From the NCBI RefSeq assembly GCF_008831085.1, contig NZ_WBJY01000002.1:310001-374000 (forward strand): a stretch of DNA of 64,000 nt, written 5' to 3'. The notes below the pieces were generated by a model. The model was given only the letters and a program-made list of their open reading frames with translations, made no database searches and had not been told where the DNA came from. This stretch comes from Pseudoclavibacter endophyticus. Its GTDB lineage: Bacteria > Actinomycetota > Actinomycetes > Actinomycetales > Microbacteriaceae. Position numbers and translations under genes: made by a program. This document shows positions 1-8,297 of the stretch, one piece after another. Position 1 is the first letter of the stretch, and the number at the start of each line of letters is the position of its first letter.

Positions 1-1940
1 GCGTCCGGTCCGGCCTCGAAGGTGCCTCCGCGCCCGGTGACCTCGTCACGGAGCCCGGCCAGTCCGGATCCGCGGCCGGGCCGGAGGGGGATGAGGGCGG
101 TGGAGGAGGCGGGACCGTTCCGCACTGAGACTTCGAGCATCCCGTCGCTCGCGGCGACGCGCACGTCGACCGTCGCTCCCGCCGCGTACCTTGCGGCGTT
201 CGTGAGGCACTCACGCACGATCCGGACGGCGAGCGGGTCCGGGGCGATCCTCCCTTCGTCGATCCTCATCTCGAGGCCCAGCGAGCGACCCGTGCGGGCG
301 AGCTCGGCGATGGATCGCGCCGATGTGTCCGGGCGGAGCTGCTCGGCGAACCCGCCGAGCTCGCGTGAGGACGCGGCCGCGACGTCGGCGATGGCGTCGA
401 GCGCTGCTCGCCTGCCCGCGCGGCTGGCACCTGCTGCGGCCTGGGCCTGCAGGCTGATTCCTACGATCGCGTGGCTCACCACGTCGTGAAGCTCGCGCGC
501 CATGCCGCGCCGTTCGTTCCGCTCGGCCTCGAGCCGGGCGGTCGCCGCATGGGCGAGGAGGCGCGCCGCCCTGGCCTCCTCCGCCTGGGTCACGTGGTCC
601 CGCTCCGCCCACGCGTGCGCCCCGAACAGGGTGAGCAGGGCGGCGAGCACGATGAAGCCGGCGCTCGATCGCCCGTGCTGTACGCCGAGGACGACGCCGG
701 AGGCGACGGTCACGCCGAGGGCGAGGTACGTGCGCCAGCCGTCGCGCCATGGACGACGCGGATCGATGGCGCTCGCCAGACGCCAGCACAGCGTGAGGAG
801 GGCGACGCCGGTCGGCACGAGCGCCTCGGGTGCGTGCGGCATGTCGAGGGCGGCGCCGATGAACGCGGTCGCCGCGAGGCCGGCAGCCACCAGCGGTGTC
901 CGGCGTGCCGCAACGGCGGCGAGCGGGAGGAGGGCGGCAAGCAGCGCGTAGGCGAAGCGCGTCCAGTCGCCCCCGAGGAGTTCCGTGCCGACGAGCATCG
1001 CCACACTCCCACCGAGCGCGAATGCGGCGCCGACCGCGACGCGCCGGGCGAGGGGCGCTGCGCGGTGCAGTGCTCGTGCTCGGCGAGCTGCGGTGGCGCC
1101 GGCGGGTGACGGTGCTGTCGGCGGTGCGTCCTCGTGTGTCGGCGCGGCGGAGCCTGTCGGTGCCGCCGCGACGCTCGAGCGCCGCGCACGGTCGCCGGTC
1201 AGGGTGGCGAGGTCGGCGTGCAGCGCGACGAGTGCCTCGTCGGCCGCCCGTCGGATCGCCGAGAGCCACTCGAGCTCGGGCCACTCGCGAGCGCTCCTGG
1301 CGAGCCGGGCGATGGACGCGAGTGATGCCTGGAGATCGCCGACGGTGCTCTTCGCGAGCCGGCGCCGTTCGCCGGCGGCGGAGGCGGTGGCGAGCTCTTC
1401 GATGTCGACGGCCGCGGCCTGTTCCGCGACGCGCACGGCGGCCGCGGCCGCCACCGCGCGCCGGTGCACGAGCACGCCGAAGCCCCAAGCGATGCCGTAG
1501 ACGGTTCCGGCGGAGAGCAGGGCGGACAGCCACAGTGATGGCCGCAGCATCGAGGTGAGCGTGAAGCCGGCGACGGCGACGATGCCGATGGGAATCGGCC
1601 GCCCCGACCGGCCGAGCCAGTTGAGCGAGGCGAACGTCGGCAGGAGGAGCTCGACGTCGCCGAACGGCCGCCCGTCGATCGCCATGAGCCCGCTCGACGC
1701 GAGCACGATCGCCGTCGCGACGATCGGCCGCTCGGGCATGACGAGCATGGCCAGCACGCACGCGGGCACGGCGAGCCACGCGAGCCGGGGCTCCGGGAGG
1801 AGGAAGAACGCCATCCACGCCGCTGTCGCGCCCGCGGTGATCCACCGGTTCGGGAACATGGTCGAGGCACCGTTCATCGACCCCGTGCCCGGTTGCACGC
1901 CGCGAGGGGGCCGGGGCGCCGGGGTCTCCGACGGTGTCAT
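1..1940 (-). CDS. NarL/NreB-type sensor histidine kinase, 3' end cut by window edge
   Basis: Membrane sensor kinase of the HisKA_3/HATPase_c class, expected to phosphorylate a LuxR-type response regulator that would lie beyond the left edge. At least 646 codons are present. Two hydrophobic multi-helix blocks (about residues 30-165 and 265-400) are followed by an H-box reading RELHDVVSH with the phospho-accepting His at residue 485, an N-box ECLTNAARYA, and a G-box GRGSGLAGL near the edge. Between the membrane blocks is a second stretch, GERRRLAKSTVGDLQ (about 190-205), that resembles an H-box whose His is replaced by Val200. This suggests an internally duplicated kinase with a dead first half (inference). 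The ATG at 1940 is the first start in this frame. The frame runs off the edge, so the stop is unseen. Confidence 0.88.
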   Translation of the reverse strand, partial: MTPSETPAPRPPRGVQPGTGSMNGASTMFPNRWITAGATAAWMAFFLLPEPRLAWLAVPACVLAMLVMPERPIVATAIVLASSGLMAIDGRPFGDVELLLPTFASLNWLGRSGRPIPIGIVAVAGFTLTSMLRPSLWLSALLSAGTVYGIAWGFGVLVHRRAVAAAAAVRVAEQAAAVDIEELATASAAGERRRLAKSTVGDLQASLASIARLARSAREWPELEWLSAIRRAADEALVALHADLATLTGDRARRSSVAAAPTGSAAPTHEDAPPTAPSPAGATAARRARALHRAAPLARRVAVGAAFALGGSVAMLVGTELLGGDWTRFAYALLAALLPLAAVAARRTPLVAAGLAATAFIGAALDMPHAPEALVPTGVALLTLCWRLASAIDPRRPWRDGWRTYLALGVTVASGVVLGVQHGRSSAGFIVLAALLTLFGAHAWAERDHVTQAEEARAARLLAHAATARLEAERNERRGMARELHDVVSHAIVGISLQAQAAAGASRAGRRAALDAIADVAAASSRELGGFAEQLRPDTSARSIAELARTGRSLGLEMRIDEGRIAPDPLAVRIVRECLTNAARYAAGATVDVRVAASDGMLEVSVRNGPASSTALIPLRPGRGSGLAGLRDEVTGRGGTFEAGPD

Positions 1941-2019
1941 GACCTCACTCTAGAGACGTGCTGGCCTCGCGTCAGCGGTGGTTCTGCGGTTCGCTGGTGG
2001 GTCTTCGGTACGGTGCCGT

Positions 2020-2745
2020 TCAGTCGCGCGAGCTCGCGTTGACCTCGCCAGAGCCCTGTTGGCCGGTGAGGGCGGCGATGGCCGCCATGATGCGCTCCGT
2101 CGCGATCGCGCGTGCCCTGCCGCCCGGGAGCGCGGCGAGGTCACTGAGGTCGATCGGCGTCCCGTAGCGCACCTCCGCCCGCATGCCACCCGCCCGGCGG
2201 GGCAGCAGGTGCCGGAACGCGCGCATGGCGTCGGTGCCGATGAGCCCGACGGGCACGACGGTCGCGCCCGTGTCGAGGGCCATCCACGCGGCGCCGGGGT
2301 GGCCCCTGTGGAGCTTGCCGTCGCGGGAGCGGGTGCCTTCCGGGAACACGCCGAAGGCGCTGCCGGCTCGCAGGATGCTGCTGCCCGCGTCGAGTGCGCT
2401 CCTCGCGTCGCGCCCGGCGGCGCGGAGCACGGGAACGCCGCCGATCGACTGGAAGAACCACTTCATGAGCGCACCGAGCCGGCCGCTTCGCGTGAAGTAC
2501 GACGATTTGGTGAGGAACTGCACGGGCCGCGGCGCCGTCACGGGGATCAGCACGGTGTCCCAGGACGACAGATGATTGCTCGCGAGCAGCACGGGGCCGG
2601 CCGCGGGCACGTTGCGGCGGCCCACGACGCGGGGTCGGTACAGCATCCAGAATAGGGGTCGCAGCACCGCGCGGCCGATGAAGTAAACCGCGCCGGGACG
2701 GGGGAGCGGGGTGCTGCCGACGGGCACTGCGTCGTTCGAGGTCAC
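2020..2745 (-). CDS. plsC: 1-acyl-sn-glycerol-3-phosphate acyltransferase (PlsC/LPLAT family)
   Basis: 241 residues. Transfers an acyl chain to lysophosphatidate (or a related acceptor) at the inner membrane face, making phosphatidate for phospholipids. The family's NHx4D motif is seen as NHLSSWD (catalytic His58, Asp63), and the second substrate-binding block is FPEGTRSRDGK at about residue 135. A hydrophobic segment precedes the motif. The GTG at 2745 is chosen because the sequence MTSNDAVPVG leads directly into the conserved core; the open frame continues upstream, but that part lies across the divergent gene and looks non-coding. Transcribed divergently from the DUF817 gene, with about 100 bp between them. 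The exact acyl acceptor cannot be read from sequence, and actinobacteria often carry several paralogues. Confidence 0.92.
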   Translation of the reverse strand: MTSNDAVPVGSTPLPRPGAVYFIGRAVLRPLFWMLYRPRVVGRRNVPAAGPVLLASNHLSSWDTVLIPVTAPRPVQFLTKSSYFTRSGRLGALMKWFFQSIGGVPVLRAAGRDARSALDAGSSILRAGSAFGVFPEGTRSRDGKLHRGHPGAAWMALDTGATVVPVGLIGTDAMRAFRHLLPRRAGGMRAEVRYGTPIDLSDLAALPGGRARAIATERIMAAIAALTGQQGSGEVNASSRD

Positions 2746-2848
2746 GCTCCGAGGGTAGCGAGGGGCGTCATATCGCGCGGTTGAGCGGTACGTCGGCCGG
2801 CGCGGACTCCCCGCCTCCCTGCACCGGGACCGTGCCACGATCGCGGGC

Positions 2849-3787
2849 GTGAACCGTCCTGATCCAGACGACGCTGCCGCAGATCGTCGCGCGTCGAGCA
2901 ACCGGTCCCCACGCACCCTGACCGGCACCGAGCGCCGAGTCGATCGCCTGGCCAACCGTCTCCTCGAGCGCAGCCCGGCGACCGGTTGGCGAGCCTGGCT
3001 CGTGGAGTTCCTCGTGTTCGGCCTCAAGCAGGCGTGGGCGTGCCTGTTCGGGGCGCTCATGCTCGTCGCGATCGTCGCGGCCCGCCTGTGGTGGCCCGAC
3101 GACGCCGGCCTCGCGCGCAACGACCTGCTCGTGATCGCGGCCGTGGCGATCCAGGTGCTCATGCTCGTGACGCGCCTCGAGGGCGGCCGAGAGCTGTGGG
3201 TGATCGTGCTGTTCCACCTCGTCGGCACGGTCATGGAGCTCTTCAAGACCCAGGTCGGCTCGTGGCTCTACGACGACGGCGGCCTGCTGCGCCTGGGCGG
3301 CGTTCCGCTCTTCACGGGGTTCATGTACGCGGCCGTGGGCTCGTACATGGTGCGTGTGTACCGCCTGTTCGACCTGCGGTTCGATCGCTATCCGCGGTTG
3401 TGGATCACGGCCCTGCTCGCGCTGGCCGCCTACGCCAACTTCTTCGCCCACCATTACGTGTTGGATGCGCGCTGGCTGCTCCTCGCCGCCGTCGCCGTCG
3501 TCTACTGCCGCACGTGGATGCACTACCGCGTGTTCCGGCACACGCTGCGAATGCCGGTCCTACTGGCGTTCGGGCTCGTCGCGCTGTTCATCTGGTTCGC
3601 CGAGAACATCGCCACGTGGGCGGGCGCCTGGGCCTACCCCGACCAGGTCGACGGCTGGCACCCGGTCTCGTGGGCGAAGCTCGTCTCGTGGTTCCTGCTC
3701 ATGCTGATCAGCGTTGTGCTCGTGACGTTCGTGTATCCGCCGAGACCACTGGCGTCAACGGCCGCCGACCGCCGCGATCACGAATGA
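2849..3787 (+). CDS. DUF817 family integral membrane protein (YoaT-like)
   Basis: 312 residues from a GTG start. After a 50-residue charged N-terminus come about eight hydrophobic segments and conserved-looking blocks such as ELFKTQVGSW, GVPLFTGFMYAAVG and FAENIATWAGAWAYP, which match the DUF817 family (B. subtilis YoaT). No enzymatic activity is established for the family. The aromatic- and His-rich loops (FFAHHY, WMHYRVFRH) are consistent with a membrane-embedded enzyme or metal site, but that is speculation. It ends 10 bp before the next same-strand gene and may be cotranscribed with it. Confidence 0.85.
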   Translation: MNRPDPDDAAADRRASSNRSPRTLTGTERRVDRLANRLLERSPATGWRAWLVEFLVFGLKQAWACLFGALMLVAIVAARLWWPDDAGLARNDLLVIAAVAIQVLMLVTRLEGGRELWVIVLFHLVGTVMELFKTQVGSWLYDDGGLLRLGGVPLFTGFMYAAVGSYMVRVYRLFDLRFDRYPRLWITALLALAAYANFFAHHYVLDARWLLLAAVAVVYCRTWMHYRVFRHTLRMPVLLAFGLVALFIWFAENIATWAGAWAYPDQVDGWHPVSWAKLVSWFLLMLISVVLVTFVYPPRPLASTAADRRDHE

Positions 3788-3797
3788 GGAATCCCGC

Positions 3798-4487
3798 ATG
3801 AACGGCCGGCACATGGTCACGGCCACGGCCGACCCGCAGGATGCGCTCGCGCTGCGGCAAGAGTCCGCCTCGCTCACCGCCTCACCGCGTGCCGCGAGTA
3901 CCGTGACGCACGTGAAGCTGCTCTTCCTGCACGGGGCCGACGGGTACGACGAGGGCGTGCGGATGGCCGCCGAGCTCGCTCGAGAGCTTTCCGCGGCCGC
4001 CGCCGGCCGGTCGCCTGCCGTCGGGGCCGTGACCGGCGCGACGGTGGGCGTCGAGCCCGTCGTTCCGCGGTTCCCGGCGGACGACATGTCCTACGGCGCC
4101 TGGGCCGCCGTTGCCCGCGCGGAGCTCGGACGACTCGGCGAGCGCGATGCCGTCTTCGCGCACTCGTTCAGTGCGTCCACGCTTCTGAAGCTCGTGTCCG
4201 AGGAACGCATCCGCGCTGTTCCGCCGATCGCGCTGCTCGCCCCGCCCGAGTGGACGCCCGACGGGTGGAACGTCGCCGACTACGCCTTCGACGGGCCAGA
4301 ACCGCTTGTTTCGATCACGCTCCACCACTGCACCGACGACGAGATCGTGCCGTTCGCGCACATGGCCCTGCTCGCGGCGCGGCTTCCGCGGGCGCGTGTG
4401 GTCGAGCATCCGGCCGGTGGGCACTCCTTCGACGGTCGCCTTGGTGCGGTCGCGGCTGACTACGCCTCCGTCTTGGCATCCCGCTGA
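3798..4487 (+). CDS. Alpha/beta hydrolase, small serine hydrolase type
   Basis: 229 residues if the ATG at 3798 is used. A GAGGA sequence sits at 3785-3789, and codon third positions are GC-rich from the start. The conserved fold, however, begins at KLLFLHGADG (residue 39), so the GTG at 3903 is a real alternative. Catalytic elements visible: nucleophile elbow AHSFSAST, acid in CTDDEIVPF and His in PAGGHSF, i.e. a Ser-Asp-His triad. The size and layout resemble RBBP9/YdeN-like hydrolases. The substrate is unknown. It follows the DUF817 gene after 10 bp. Confidence 0.8.
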   Translation: MNGRHMVTATADPQDALALRQESASLTASPRAASTVTHVKLLFLHGADGYDEGVRMAAELARELSAAAAGRSPAVGAVTGATVGVEPVVPRFPADDMSYGAWAAVARAELGRLGERDAVFAHSFSASTLLKLVSEERIRAVPPIALLAPPEWTPDGWNVADYAFDGPEPLVSITLHHCTDDEIVPFAHMALLAARLPRARVVEHPAGGHSFDGRLGAVAADYASVLASR

Positions 4488-4575
4488 CCGACCAGCAGTT
4501 TGGCTGACCATCGCTCCCCGCTCCCCGCTCCGCCGATCGCTGTTCGGCGGCTGCACTGACCGTTCCTGCCCGTGC

Positions 4576-4606
4576 TTGACCTTGAGTGCGCTCGAAGCGC
4601 AACAAT
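4576..4606 (+). promoter_or_regulatory. MerR-type promoter and operator of the merR gene
   Basis: A TTGACC -35 box (4576-4581) is followed by the inverted repeat CTTGAGTGCGCTCGAAG (4581-4597) and a weak -10 (AACAAT, 4601-4606) with a 19-bp spacer. An over-long spacer holding a dyad is the hallmark of MerR-family promoters. The predicted transcript start falls on the ATG at 4612, so the mRNA would be leaderless. A near-copy stands before the aldo/keto reductase gene at 4980. Confidence 0.7.
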
Positions 4607-4611
4607 GTGGC

Positions 4612-4983
4612 ATGGCCTACTCCATCGCCGAGGTCGCCGAGACGACCGGGCTCACGGCCCACACGCTCCGCTACTACGAACGCGACGACCTGCTCCTCAC
4701 GCCCGTCGCCCGCGACACGGGCGGGCGCCGCGTTTACGACGACGGTGACCTGCGCTGGATCGTGATGCTCACGCGCCTTCGCGCGACGGGGATGCCGATC
4801 TCGAGCATCCGTCAGTACGCAGAGCTCGTGCGCGCGGGCGACGGCAACGAGGCGGAACGGCTCGCGCTGCTAACCGCCCACCGGAAGGTCGTACTGGGCC
4901 GGCTCGCCGAGGTGACCGAGCACCTCGGAGCGATCGAGGGCAAGATCGCGATCTATGCCGAACGGGTTTCCGTGACCGCTTGA
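4612..4983 (+). CDS. MerR family transcriptional regulator
   Basis: 123 residues. The N-terminal winged HTH reads YSIAEVAETTGLTAHTLRYYERDDLL, with the family's R-Y-Y-E signature at residues 20-23, followed by a C-terminal dimerisation helix (about 75-115). No Cys cluster is present, so it is not a metal sensor of the CueR/ZntR kind. It fits the AdhR-like group that controls alcohol/aldehyde and aldo/keto enzymes. Operator copies lie in front of itself and of the following aldo/keto reductase, which indicates autoregulation plus control of that enzyme. Its TGA stop (4981-4983) lies inside the -35 box of the next promoter. Confidence 0.92.
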   Translation: MAYSIAEVAETTGLTAHTLRYYERDDLLLTPVARDTGGRRVYDDGDLRWIVMLTRLRATGMPISSIRQYAELVRAGDGNEAERLALLTAHRKVVLGRLAEVTEHLGAIEGKIAIYAERVSVTA

Positions 4984-5010
4984 CCTCGAGCGCACTCGAA
5001 ACGATTGACT
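4980..5010 (+). promoter_or_regulatory. MerR-type promoter and operator of the aldo/keto reductase gene
   Basis: TTGACC (4980-4985) runs into CTCGAGCGCACTCGAAA (4985-5001), which matches the dyad before merR at 13 of 17 positions. The -10 region (5005-5010, TTGACT) is poor, as expected for an activator-dependent MerR promoter. The ATG follows at 5018, again leaving almost no leader. The -35 overlaps the merR stop codon. Confidence 0.65.
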
Positions 5011-5017
5011 CGGGTCC

Positions 5018-6057
<1,040 letters not shown>

Positions 6058-7506
6058 CTAGTCGCGGGGGACCGAAGGGTGGTGCTGCTGGAACGGACGC
6101 AGGGGAATGAGGAGCGACAGCACCATTGCGCCAATGCCGACGATCGCGCCGATCCAGAAGCTGATGTTGAATGCCGTCGCCGTCGGCACGGCAACCCCGT
6201 TGTAGTCGATCGACACGGCGGCGAGCACGGCGGCCATGACCGCCGAGGCCGTCGAGGTGCCGAGCGAGCGGGCGAGCGCGTTGATGCCGTTGGAAACGCC
6301 CGTCTCCTCTGCGGGCACCGACCGCATGATGAGCATCGGCATGGCGGCGAAGCTGAGGCCGATGCCGACGCCGACGATAAGGTTCGCGATGAACAGATGG
6401 AAGATCTCGTCCGACCAGATCAGCAGATACACGTACGAGAGTGCGACGGCGCCCGAGCCGATGGCCAGCATGGCCCGGGCGCCGATCTTGCCCTCGAGCC
6501 AGCCAGAGATCGGTGAAATCAGCATCATCAGCAGCCCCGCAGGCATGACGAGCAGCGCCGTCTCGAACATGCCGAGGCCGAAGCCCGCACCCGACTCGGT
6601 CGGCAGCTCGAGCAACTGCGGCAGCAGCACGTTGTTGCCGAAGAGGGCGAAGCCCATGCAGATCGCGGTGAGATTGGTGAACAGCACCGCCGGGCGCGCG
6701 GCGACGCGCAGGTCGATGAGCGGGGCGGATGCTCGCAGCTGGTACCAGCCCCAAATCAGGAGCACGACGACGCCCCCGAGGCCGGAACCGAGTGTTGCGG
6801 GTGAAAACCAGCCCCAGTCCGCGCCGCGCGAGATCGCCAGCAGGATGCCGGCGAGGCCGATGCTGAGACCCACGACGCCGAGGAAATCGAAACGTCCGGC
6901 GGTCCGAAGCACGCTCTCGGGGACGAGGGCGATGACGAGCACCAGCGAGATGACCCCGAGACCTGCGGCCACCCAGAACAACGCATGCCAGTCGAAGTTC
7001 TCGACGATGAAGGCACTGACGGGCATGCCGACCGAGCCGCCGACGCCCATTGTGGCGCTCATGAGCGCGACGGCGCTGCCGAGCCGCTTGCGCGGCAGCA
7101 CGTCTCGCATGATGGCGATACCGAGCGGCACGACGCCGGTCGTGGCGCCCTGGAGCCCGCGGCCCACGATGACCCCTGCGATGTTCGTCGAGAGCGCGGC
7201 GACGACGGAGCCGAGGAGCAGGAACCCGATCAGGATCAGCACGATGCGGCGCTTGCCGTACATGTCACCGAGTCGGCCCGAGATGGGCGTCGCGCATGCG
7301 GCGACGAGCAGTGTGATGGTCACGACCCACGCCGTGTCTTCGCGGGGCGCGTCCAGCAGGTGGGGGAGCTCCGACTGAATCGGCACGACGAGCGTGAACA
7401 TGTAGGCCGACGTGAGGCCGGTGAACGCGAGCGCGAGCACCGTCAGCCATTTGGGGACCGAGTACGTGAGCCTCCGCCTGTTCGCCTCGTCACCCACTCG
7501 CTTCAC
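6058..7506 (-). CDS. MFS transporter, DHA2 (EmrB/QacA-like) drug exporter
   Basis: 482 residues with about 14 hydrophobic segments, the count of the DHA2 group. The loop 2-3 signature is seen as GRLGDMYGKRR and motif C as a Gly/Pro-rich helix (GVGGSVGMPVSAF). Proton-driven export of hydrophobic or cationic compounds is the family role; the substrate is unknown. The GTG at 7506 starts VKRVGDEANRRRL just before the first helix; a GTG at 7497 is also possible. It ends 23 bp from the convergent aldo/keto reductase gene. No linked regulator is obvious unless the MerR protein also acts here. Confidence 0.9.
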   Translation of the reverse strand: MKRVGDEANRRRLTYSVPKWLTVLALAFTGLTSAYMFTLVVPIQSELPHLLDAPREDTAWVVTITLLVAACATPISGRLGDMYGKRRIVLILIGFLLLGSVVAALSTNIAGVIVGRGLQGATTGVVPLGIAIMRDVLPRKRLGSAVALMSATMGVGGSVGMPVSAFIVENFDWHALFWVAAGLGVISLVLVIALVPESVLRTAGRFDFLGVVGLSIGLAGILLAISRGADWGWFSPATLGSGLGGVVVLLIWGWYQLRASAPLIDLRVAARPAVLFTNLTAICMGFALFGNNVLLPQLLELPTESGAGFGLGMFETALLVMPAGLLMMLISPISGWLEGKIGARAMLAIGSGAVALSYVYLLIWSDEIFHLFIANLIVGVGIGLSFAAMPMLIMRSVPAEETGVSNGINALARSLGTSTASAVMAAVLAAVSIDYNGVAVPTATAFNISFWIGAIVGIGAMVLSLLIPLRPFQQHHPSVPRD

Positions 7507-7642
7507 ATTACCCCTGCGTGAGAAGTGGTCCGACACAGTGACGGCGCAGGTGGAAGGAAGCTTCGAGGCTTTCCTGCGGTCGAACCTCGCACAGGTGGCG
7601 ATTCCCTCGCCACGAGGGAAGGATCGTTTCAGCGGCAGACGG

Positions 7643-8005
7643 ATGACGCCGTCGCCGAACCCGATGGAGCCAGCCGTGGACCAACTCGCCGATGTCACCG
7701 TCACCACCGCGACGCGCGCCGAAGCCGAGACGCTCACCCGGCAGCTCGTGGACGACCGCCTGGTGGCGTGCGGCAACATCGCCGCCGTTCACTCGATCTA
7801 CCGGTGGGAGGGCGATGTCGCCGACGAGCCCGAGACGCTCGTCGTGCTCCACACTCGCGCGTCGCTCGTGCCCGACCTGATCGAGCGCGTCACCGTGCTG
7901 CATCCCTACGACGAGCCGCAGATCGTGGCCATCCCGGTGCTGGCGGCGGCGCCGGGGTATCACGCGTGGGTGCTCGAGAGCACGCGCGAGCCGCGCGCGA
8001 CGTGA
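7643..8005 (+). CDS. cutA: CutA-like divalent cation tolerance protein
   Basis: 120 residues from the ATG at 7643; the ATG at 7664 (113 residues) is equally close to the usual family size of about 110. The CutA signature is clear: ADVTVTTATRAEAETL, LVACGNIAAVHSIYRWEG and PYDEPQIVAIPVL. CutA forms very stable cytoplasmic trimers of PII-like fold; its role in metal tolerance is loosely defined. The last 54 bp of the gene, including the stop codon, are repeated perfectly at 11018-11071. Confidence 0.88.
   Translation: MTPSPNPMEPAVDQLADVTVTTATRAEAETLTRQLVDDRLVACGNIAAVHSIYRWEGDVADEPETLVVLHTRASLVPDLIERVTVLHPYDEPQIVAIPVLAAAPGYHAWVLESTREPRAT
7952..8005 (+). repeat. 54-bp direct repeat, left copy (3' end of cutA)
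   Basis: This stretch is identical, base for base, to 11018-11071, 3,066 bp away in the same orientation. The left copy is the functional 3' end of cutA. The sequences diverge right after the TGA. The repeats bracket the LANTG surface-protein gene. Confidence 0.95.
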
Positions 8006-8244
8006 GTGCTCAGGCGCTGGCTTCGTCGCCGCCGTGTTCCTGTCGTTCGGCCCGCAACCGGGCGGCAGCGAGTCGCGGGGGATGTGCTGAGGGTGAGCTC
8101 GGTGGCCAGAGTGTGGGTGGCGAGGACCGGTGGATCTCGAGCGTGGTCTCGGTGCGCAACGCGCACGCTTCCTCGTGAGTTTCCCGGCCCGTAGTCGGCC
8201 CAGCCAGGCGGAGATCAGCGTATCGGTCGCGCGCCCTTGAGCAA

Positions 8245-8288
8245 CGCCGAACGGGCGGCCACCCGTGAAGGTGACCGCCCGTTCGGCG
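8245..8288 (-). terminator. Hairpin terminator of the LANTG surface-protein gene
   Basis: Perfect 14-bp arms, CGCCGAACGGGCGG (8245-8258) and its complement (8275-8288), lie 10 bp beyond the minus-strand stop at 8298. Its central 25 bp recur with two mismatches inside a related hairpin at 10881-10925. The 8006-8244 stretch between cutA and this hairpin holds no gene I can support. Confidence 0.75.
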
Positions 8289-8297
8289 CTGCGCTGC

